From Pseudochelatococcus lubricantis (GTDB lineage: Bacteria; Pseudomonadota; Alphaproteobacteria; Rhizobiales; Beijerinckiaceae), in assembly GCF_042432495.1 (NCBI RefSeq), contig NZ_JBHLXC010000008.1:1-11319 (forward strand): a DNA stretch of 11,319 nucleotides, read 5' to 3'. The notes beneath the pieces are model-generated. The model was not told the origin of the DNA. It saw nothing but the letters and a program-made list of their open reading frames with translations, and did not search any database. Shown piece after piece: positions 7,136 through 11,319 of this stretch (position 1 is its first letter; each line of letters starts with the position of its first letter). The position numbers and the translations under genes were made by a program.

Positions 7136-8152
7136 TCACCATAGACAGCGTTTGATAAGATTTGGACTCAAGGACCAGTGGCTATCCGCAAGAGTATGAA
7201 TTTTCTTAAGCGGGAAGGCGTCCCAAAATTCGTTCTCATGAACAGGCAAGGGAGCCCATACGTCGTCAACATGCTTCATTAGTTGCACCCAGTCGGTCAC
7301 TGTGGCATATGGAGCGCCAAAAACCTTGATCTGTTCGACACCCGTGCCCGCATAAAAATCGGCGATCCTGTGATCGATTTCAGCATAATCCGCTATTATG
7401 TCGAGCGTACGTCCCCCTGACCATCTATGGGGAAAGTAGATTGCTGGAATGCCATAGGCTTGCGGTACAATCAAGCCGTGAAAGCTCGTACTCACGATGC
7501 GCCGGCAAGACAGGACTTCGCGTAGCTTATCGACAAAGGCCTCCCACGTTGGTTCGTGAAAGGTGCTTATAATTCTCACTCCATCAACCTCACCTCCAGT
7601 ATACCGAACAAAATTCGTCTTCACTCTGGCAGCACTCGTGAGACCATCTAGTTCGGAAATGTGGACGATGACGCCAAGCTCGTGAATCTTCTCAGGTTTA
7701 AGGGGCAATATTCGTGGCAGAAACCAAGCTGGATCGCCATAAATCTCCGGTACGCTGATCCCTTCATTGACAAAGGCTGCTCGACTGTAAGGCCCGCGTA
7801 ATGCATAAACATGGAACTCGGTATTCGGTGGGCGCCGATAACCGGAAATTGTGCTATCACCGACTCCGCGTTTTGGGTCGACACCGGTTCCCCAAAAATA
7901 CGCAGAACCGTTATGTTGCGCATGACCGATCGTACCAGCGGAAACCATTCGCAATCCGGAATGGTTGAAATGGCGATGTACGCAGGGAAGCCCCGAAATG
8001 GCCGATACGACAACAGGACTTAAGGCGTCGCCAAAATTTGAAACTGCCTCCCCTGGAACCGCGTTGTCGCGTGACTTCACCCAAGCTAGAGGTATATGTC
8101 GATATTGAGATACATAGTCCTGCAGGACATTAGAGGTCTGAGCGCTAGTCAA
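7136..8152 (-). CDS. Polysaccharide pyruvyl transferase family protein
   Basis: A 338-residue member of the pyruvyl transferase family (PF04230), which transfers pyruvate from phosphoenolpyruvate to a sugar of an exopolysaccharide as a ketal, usually on the lipid-linked repeat unit at the cytosolic face. Motifs: NFGDALSP (39-46), the family's opening signature; FWGTG (86-90); ALRGPYSR (117-124); GDPAWFLP (139-146); and the C-terminal STSFHGLIVPQAYGIPA (221-237), with the conserved His225 near the PEP site. Length is normal. No membrane segment or signal peptide is seen. The start codon is TTG at 8152, supported by AAGGGAG five bases upstream. It begins 35 bases after the stop of the 863-residue glycosyltransferase gene, which argues for co-transcription. 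Some family members attach pyruvate to teichoic-acid-like or S-layer glycans, so the precise acceptor is open. Confidence 0.88.
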   Translation of the reverse strand: MTSAQTSNVLQDYVSQYRHIPLAWVKSRDNAVPGEAVSNFGDALSPVVVSAISGLPCVHRHFNHSGLRMVSAGTIGHAQHNGSAYFWGTGVDPKRGVGDSTISGYRRPPNTEFHVYALRGPYSRAAFVNEGISVPEIYGDPAWFLPRILPLKPEKIHELGVIVHISELDGLTSAARVKTNFVRYTGGEVDGVRIISTFHEPTWEAFVDKLREVLSCRRIVSTSFHGLIVPQAYGIPAIYFPHRWSGGRTLDIIADYAEIDHRIADFYAGTGVEQIKVFGAPYATVTDWVQLMKHVDDVWAPLPVHENEFWDAFPLKKIHTLADSHWSLSPNLIKRCLW

Positions 8153-8163
8153 AACGTCTCCCT
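8150..8163 (-). promoter_or_regulatory. Ribosome-binding site that fixes a TTG start
   Basis: On the minus strand AAGGGAG (8157-8163) is followed by five bases and TTG (8150-8152). There is no ATG or GTG in frame with comparable spacing, and the family signature NFGDALSP follows 38 codons on, so TTG is very probably the true initiator of the pyruvyl transferase. Confidence 0.7.
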
Positions 8164-8187
8164 TGGTGTTTTTGGTTCTTGATGGAC

Positions 8188-10779
8188 TCAGGCTAATGCG
8201 TTTGCAATGGATCGGGTGAAGCGGGTACGGTTGTAACGATCAGCGATCAGCGCTGCACCTGCTTCGGCTCGAATGGCTGTCACTTCGTGAGAATCGAGAA
8301 TAGCTCGAATCGCTGCCACGCCGCTCTCGATTATCGGTTCGGCCCATTCTCCGATATTGCTATCGCAATTCATCATCCACGGATCAACTGGGCAGAGCCT
8401 ATGATCAATCACAAAGGCCGTCTCCGGCGTCACGAAGTCTGCCTCTCCAGACCAAGAGATGCTGGCTACTGGCTTTTCAAGAAGCATGGCATGGGCAATC
8501 CCATAGCCAAAACCCTCACCTCTATGCAGCGAGAGATATGCATCAATCTCCCGCAGAAAGCCCCAATACTGTTTATCTGAGAAGCGTTCAACCAGCACGC
8601 GGAAACGTCCGTCACCAATAATTTCCATTATGGTTCGCTCCCAATGACGGTTGCGATTACTCCAGTGATTGATATCGATCGTTTTCAGTTTCAGGATCAA
8701 CACCGCCTCAGCGGGATCCCGGACCGCGGCCTTGAACGCCTGGACAGCACCAAGAAAATTTTTCCGCTCGATGCTCGATCCAAACTCTCCGATGGAGGCA
8801 AACACCTTAGCGGAGTCCGGAATTTCCAGTCTCTGTCGTATATTTACAGGTACAGAGCTACCTGCGGTGAGCGCCTTGCCAATAACGCGTACTGGCTTTC
8901 CCGGGCAAAGGGACTCAAAGACAGGTTTCAAGAAATTCGCGGGCACCCAGATTTCATCGACAAAATCTGCACCCGTTCGAAATTTATCAGGTGCTTTTGA
9001 CGTTTCCCAAAGGAAGAAGCCAATATTTTTTCCTTTTGGAGAAATTTCTGATACTTCCTCTGTGTAAAGTCTTATTATGTCATTCGGATTTGAACAGATA
9101 ATATTAGTTCCATCGACTCGATTCGGCGCGCGAAAACTTAATCTAGCCTTTTTAAAACAATTAACATGAGAAAATTTTTGATACAAATCCGTCATCGCGT
9201 CGGCAAACATATGGCTATTATTTCCCAAGCCGGTGCTGTCAAAAAATCCGATTATATTAATCCGGCCACCAAGCCGCTTACACTCAACTTCAACAGCACG
9301 ATTGAAGCAGTAAGCAAACACTGACCGGGCGTCGCGCAACGATGGATTCCTAGCGATATCAAGAAGGAGACTACCAACTGTCGGAACTTGCCCACCAGAC
9401 TGCTTTGCCGTCGTTAGCTGAAGGATAAAATTGTGGGATATAATTTCTTCGTCAAAGACAATACGAAACCATTGATCTGGGATTAAAAGAATTCCCTCAC
9501 CACGTGCGATGGCCTGCACAACTTCGGTGACAACCTGCAATACCAACTGGCTTGGCGTTGCATCGCGGTCTATGAGCCCCGCATAGATTCGATTAAGCTC
9601 GACGCCGGATATTTCCGAAACAGGTTGGCGAGCAATAACGAGTTCGTTCTGGAACCAATCCAGCAAAAACGCATCCCCTAGAAATCGATTAGCCATAAGA
9701 ACTTGACAGCTGTCTTCCAATCGAGATTCTGCGTTCAGAAGATACTTTGCGACTCGTTTCTCGTCAAATCCACAGTCTATTAATCCAGAAAATCTTGCTT
9801 CATTTAACGATTCTGAGTCAAAGCTTAATGCCGGTCGCCGGATAAAATCTTTCTGCCTTTTGGATAACGGCAAAGTCAGCTGTGCTGGCAAGTTATACTT
9901 TTTATTATAGTAATTTATCAGAGCGAGAAAATCGCTTTCCATGTAACCTTCTGTACTTGTACCCCTTGTCTGTGAACCAGAGTTATGAAATTCCTCCCAA
10001 AAATAATTACGCCCTTCGGGTGAAACATAAGCACTGGTGCGAGTTCCCTTGAACGAAGGGCCAAAGAGCGCTCCCATCAAGAGCATTAATTTTTGGTCGC
10101 CCCCCCCCCGCAGCAGCGACTCGAAATCGACCGTCAAACTCTGCTCTTGTTGTTGCTCTGCTAAAGTCACCGAAATGTTCCACGCGGAGTTCGTCCGGCC
10201 ACCAAGATTCGACTCCCCAAGAATTGTCAGCATAAAAGGCTCATCGTCAGCCTGCTGCAGCGCAACAAACAAGCAGCACAACGGCGGCGCTTGACCAAGA
10301 AGTACCTCGCCGTCCAGCACACGCAGCGAAGCCTGTCCCATATTGAAAAGGCACAGAATCGGCTGCGAAAGCTCCAAGCGAAACGCCAAGCCAACAACCT
10401 TCCCGTCAGCGTCAGAAAGCTCTATTGCTGGTGTGAACTCTCGCAAAAATTCAACCAATACTGAGAATAGTGATGTCATTGTCACCGCCCGATTTTCGGC
10501 AGGCAACTTCTTTCCCCACTCGGTCAACCATGCGGTGAAAGATGTAATCTTCTCGGCCCAAATGCTTCTGTTGCGAAACTCGGCGCTATTCAGCATCCGT
10601 TTCAGGAACTCGGCAAGCGCCGCAGCATCTGACATCCAGTTGCTGATATCGTTCCGCGTTTCCGTTTCGGCCTCACGCGACAGAAGATGGAGATAAGCGG
10701 AATGGTAAAAATCGGTTGCAAATGTCACAGTACGCTCCGAACAGCCGTTTCTGACGATAGGTAACATCTGCGGGATCAC
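8188..10779 (-). CDS. Large modular glycosyltransferase: DUF4214-like N-terminus + GT4 C-terminus, with poly-G tract
   Basis: An 863-residue soluble protein. Residues about 24-72 (FYHSAYLHLLSRE... FLKRMLNSAEFRNRS) match the DUF4214 pattern found in bacterial surface-glycan and secreted proteins. A long middle (75-500) is not recognised. Residues 507-863 are a GT-B, GT4-type glycosyltransferase: INIIGFFDSTGLGNNS (507-522) opens the acceptor half, IGEFGSSIERKNF (663-675; Arg672, Lys673) lies in the donor half, and SLHRGEGFGYGIAHAM (750-765) is the E-x7-E region. There Glu755 is kept but the second Glu is His763, an odd change at a donor-binding position. The coding strand carries ten consecutive G (10100-10109, Arg224-Gly227). 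The start is uncertain: GTG 10779 has a weak AGG seven bases upstream, and ATG 10767 has none. It heads the minus-strand run that continues into the pyruvyl transferase gene. It probably adds a sugar to the polysaccharide; the donor is unknown. Confidence 0.82.
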   Translation of the reverse strand: MIPQMLPIVRNGCSERTVTFATDFYHSAYLHLLSREAETETRNDISNWMSDAAALAEFLKRMLNSAEFRNRSIWAEKITSFTAWLTEWGKKLPAENRAVTMTSLFSVLVEFLREFTPAIELSDADGKVVGLAFRLELSQPILCLFNMGQASLRVLDGEVLLGQAPPLCCLFVALQQADDEPFMLTILGESNLGGRTNSAWNISVTLAEQQQEQSLTVDFESLLRGGGDQKLMLLMGALFGPSFKGTRTSAYVSPEGRNYFWEEFHNSGSQTRGTSTEGYMESDFLALINYYNKKYNLPAQLTLPLSKRQKDFIRRPALSFDSESLNEARFSGLIDCGFDEKRVAKYLLNAESRLEDSCQVLMANRFLGDAFLLDWFQNELVIARQPVSEISGVELNRIYAGLIDRDATPSQLVLQVVTEVVQAIARGEGILLIPDQWFRIVFDEEIISHNFILQLTTAKQSGGQVPTVGSLLLDIARNPSLRDARSVFAYCFNRAVEVECKRLGGRINIIGFFDSTGLGNNSHMFADAMTDLYQKFSHVNCFKKARLSFRAPNRVDGTNIICSNPNDIIRLYTEEVSEISPKGKNIGFFLWETSKAPDKFRTGADFVDEIWVPANFLKPVFESLCPGKPVRVIGKALTAGSSVPVNIRQRLEIPDSAKVFASIGEFGSSIERKNFLGAVQAFKAAVRDPAEAVLILKLKTIDINHWSNRNRHWERTIMEIIGDGRFRVLVERFSDKQYWGFLREIDAYLSLHRGEGFGYGIAHAMLLEKPVASISWSGEADFVTPETAFVIDHRLCPVDPWMMNCDSNIGEWAEPIIESGVAAIRAILDSHEVTAIRAEAGAALIADRYNRTRFTRSIANALA
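10100..10109 (-). repeat. Ten-base homopolymer (G10 in the coding strand) inside the glycosyltransferase gene
   Basis: Ten C on plus read as ten G in the gene and encode parts of Arg224 and Gly225-227. At ten the frame is open. With nine, the next codons run Ala-Thr-Lys-Asn then TAA. With eleven, the shifted frame closes at a TAA about 25 codons on (near 10011). Tracts of this length are typical substrates of slipped-strand mispairing. Confidence 0.9.
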
Positions 10780-10995
10780 GACACAACCTGAACCGCGCTA
10801 CAGGTCAAGCTAGACCACCCGCTGGCCCCTGCCGCCTGAACACCGACGGTATCAATGGCAGTGTATAACATAATAAAGAAAGGCCCAGGGCAATCCAGGG
10901 CCGTCAGGTGTATCGTTCGCATAATACGTTCACCCCTTCGTAGTCAGCAGCCCTTTCCGCGTTTTCACACAGCAGTGCATTCGTTTCATACTCGT
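10780..10995. other. Spacer upstream of the 863-residue glycosyltransferase gene
   Basis: No gene is seen. It should contain the promoter for the minus-strand polysaccharide genes. The minus strand has an AT-rich patch (TTATTATGTTATAC, around 10863-10876), but no -35 at a good distance, so no promoter is called. It also holds a possible second terminator hairpin. Confidence 0.4.
10882..10902 (-). terminator. Possible second terminator, weak
   Basis: GGCCC (10882-10886) and GGGCC (10898-10902) can pair, with two further G:C pairs after a mismatch. On the minus strand TTTCTTTATT follows directly. It would back up the strong terminator at 10996-11024 and insulate the glycosyltransferase run from the gene to the right. 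The stem is short and interrupted. Confidence 0.35.
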
Positions 10996-11024
10996 AAAAA
11001 GGCGGGGCACTTGCGTGCCCCGCC
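10996..11024 (-). terminator. Rho-independent terminator of the right-edge gene
   Basis: Two perfect 10-base arms, GGCGGGGCAC (11001-11010) and GTGCCCCGCC (11015-11024), enclose a four-base TTGC loop. On the minus strand the stem is followed by TTTTT (11000-10996). It stands about 30 bases after the stop codon of the minus-strand gene ending at 11056. It is one of the strongest structural signals in the window. Confidence 0.92.
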
Positions 11025-11218
11025 GATGTCTTGTCGCTGGATCGGGCGTCTGCCGTCAGCCCACGAGGTCGTAGCCGACGATCTGGCCGAGGTCGCGGAT
11101 CGCGGTCGTGCCCACCAGGTCGAGTTCGACCACGTTCTCGATCGACAGGTTGCCTTCCGCCATGTTGTTCACCGTGCGCAGGCCCGTGGGGTTCAGCATC
11201 GTCAGCGCGTTGCTCAGC
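10997..11218. repeat. Right copy of the 222-bp direct repeat
   Basis: This is the partner of 63-284, same orientation, offset 10,934 bases, two mismatches by eye. Here the repeat is the natural 3' end and terminator of a longer gene that continues past the window edge, so this copy is likely the parent and the left one the derived fragment. Confidence 0.93.
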
Positions 11219-11319
11219 CCGTTGATGTTGCCCGTGCGGTCGCCCGTCTGAACGACATACCAGTTGTCGTCGAAGCGGAACGCCGCCACGCTGTTCTGGC
11301 CCATCACGCTCGCCACGTA
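11056..11319 (-). CDS. Asn-rich, possibly curlin-like protein, C-terminal part (runs off the right edge)
   Basis: The open frame enters at the right edge (Tyr-Val-Ala-Ser-Val-Met-Gly...) and ends at a TGA at 11056-11058, giving at least 87 residues; the N-terminus is outside the window. The segment GQNSVAAFRFDDNWYVVQTGDRTGN has the spacing of a curlin-type repeat (Q-x-N, then N-x5-Q-x-G-x3-N), and the rest alternates short Val/Ile/Leu strands with Asn and Gly (VNNMAEGNLSIENVVELDLVG). This suggests a secreted, beta-rich surface or fibre protein, but the similarity is only a pattern and the family call is tentative. GTG or ATG codons near the edge are internal and not likely starts. A strong terminator follows 30 bases after the stop. 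Its last 53 codons are duplicated near the left end of the window. Confidence 0.6.
   Translation of the reverse strand, partial: YVASVMGQNSVAAFRFDDNWYVVQTGDRTGNINGLSNALTMLNPTGLRTVNNMAEGNLSIENVVELDLVGTTAIRDLGQIVGYDLVG

Noticed and set aside
63..11218. The repeat as an att site pair of an integrative element
   Set aside because: The repeat is 222 bp and is made of coding sequence plus a terminator. No integrase or excisionase gene lies between the copies, so a site-specific element is not supported.
1..11319. CRISPR array, tRNA or rRNA genes, intact prophage or integrase
   Set aside because: No regularly spaced short repeats, no tRNA cloverleaf or rRNA core sequence, and no integrase motif were seen on either strand.

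Overview
The window is a polysaccharide (exopolysaccharide or capsule) biosynthesis segment, most likely from an alphaproteobacterium. The family cannot be fixed from the sequence; an acetic acid bacterium or methylobacterium-like host would fit. The grounds are the mixed GC content, an IS5/IS427-type transposase remnant, a DUF4214-type glycosyltransferase, and high-GC sequence at both ends. Composition is strongly mosaic: GC-rich flanks and epimerase gene, intermediate glycosyltransferase genes, and one clearly AT-rich glycosyltransferase gene.

Layout, left to right: the last codons of a plus-strand gene (2-37); a truncated 3' copy of a gene with its terminator (63-284); ugd, UDP-glucose 6-dehydrogenase, on plus (526-1848); a wrecked IS5-family transposase (about 1849-2166); an AT-rich GT-A-type glycosyltransferase on plus (2356-3243); then four minus-strand genes, read right to left. 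These are a modular DUF4214-like/GT4 glycosyltransferase (10779-8188), a polysaccharide pyruvyl transferase (8152-7136), a TPR/GT4/Trp-rich-tail glycosyltransferase (7028-4641), and an AGE-family epimerase/isomerase (4493-3255) that has lost its normal C-terminus. At the right edge lies a partial minus-strand gene (11319-11056) for an Asn-rich, possibly curlin-like protein. Its last 53 codons and terminator are the sequence duplicated at the left.

How the genes could work together: Ugd makes UDP-glucuronate, the glycosyltransferases add sugars to a repeat unit, and the pyruvyl transferase decorates it. The AGE-family protein would interconvert a sugar if it is still active. Chain polymerase, flippase and export genes are not in the window.

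The points most worth a second look are: (1) a run of ten G in the coding strand of the 863-residue glycosyltransferase, where a one-base change in either direction closes the frame, a candidate phase-variation switch; (2) a 222-bp, nearly perfect direct repeat 10,934 bp apart that brackets the whole polysaccharide block; (3) an AT-rich island bounded by the IS remnant on one side and the broken epimerase on the other; (4) loss of the C-terminal catalytic region of the epimerase and of the second Glu of the E-x7-E motif in the large glycosyltransferase.
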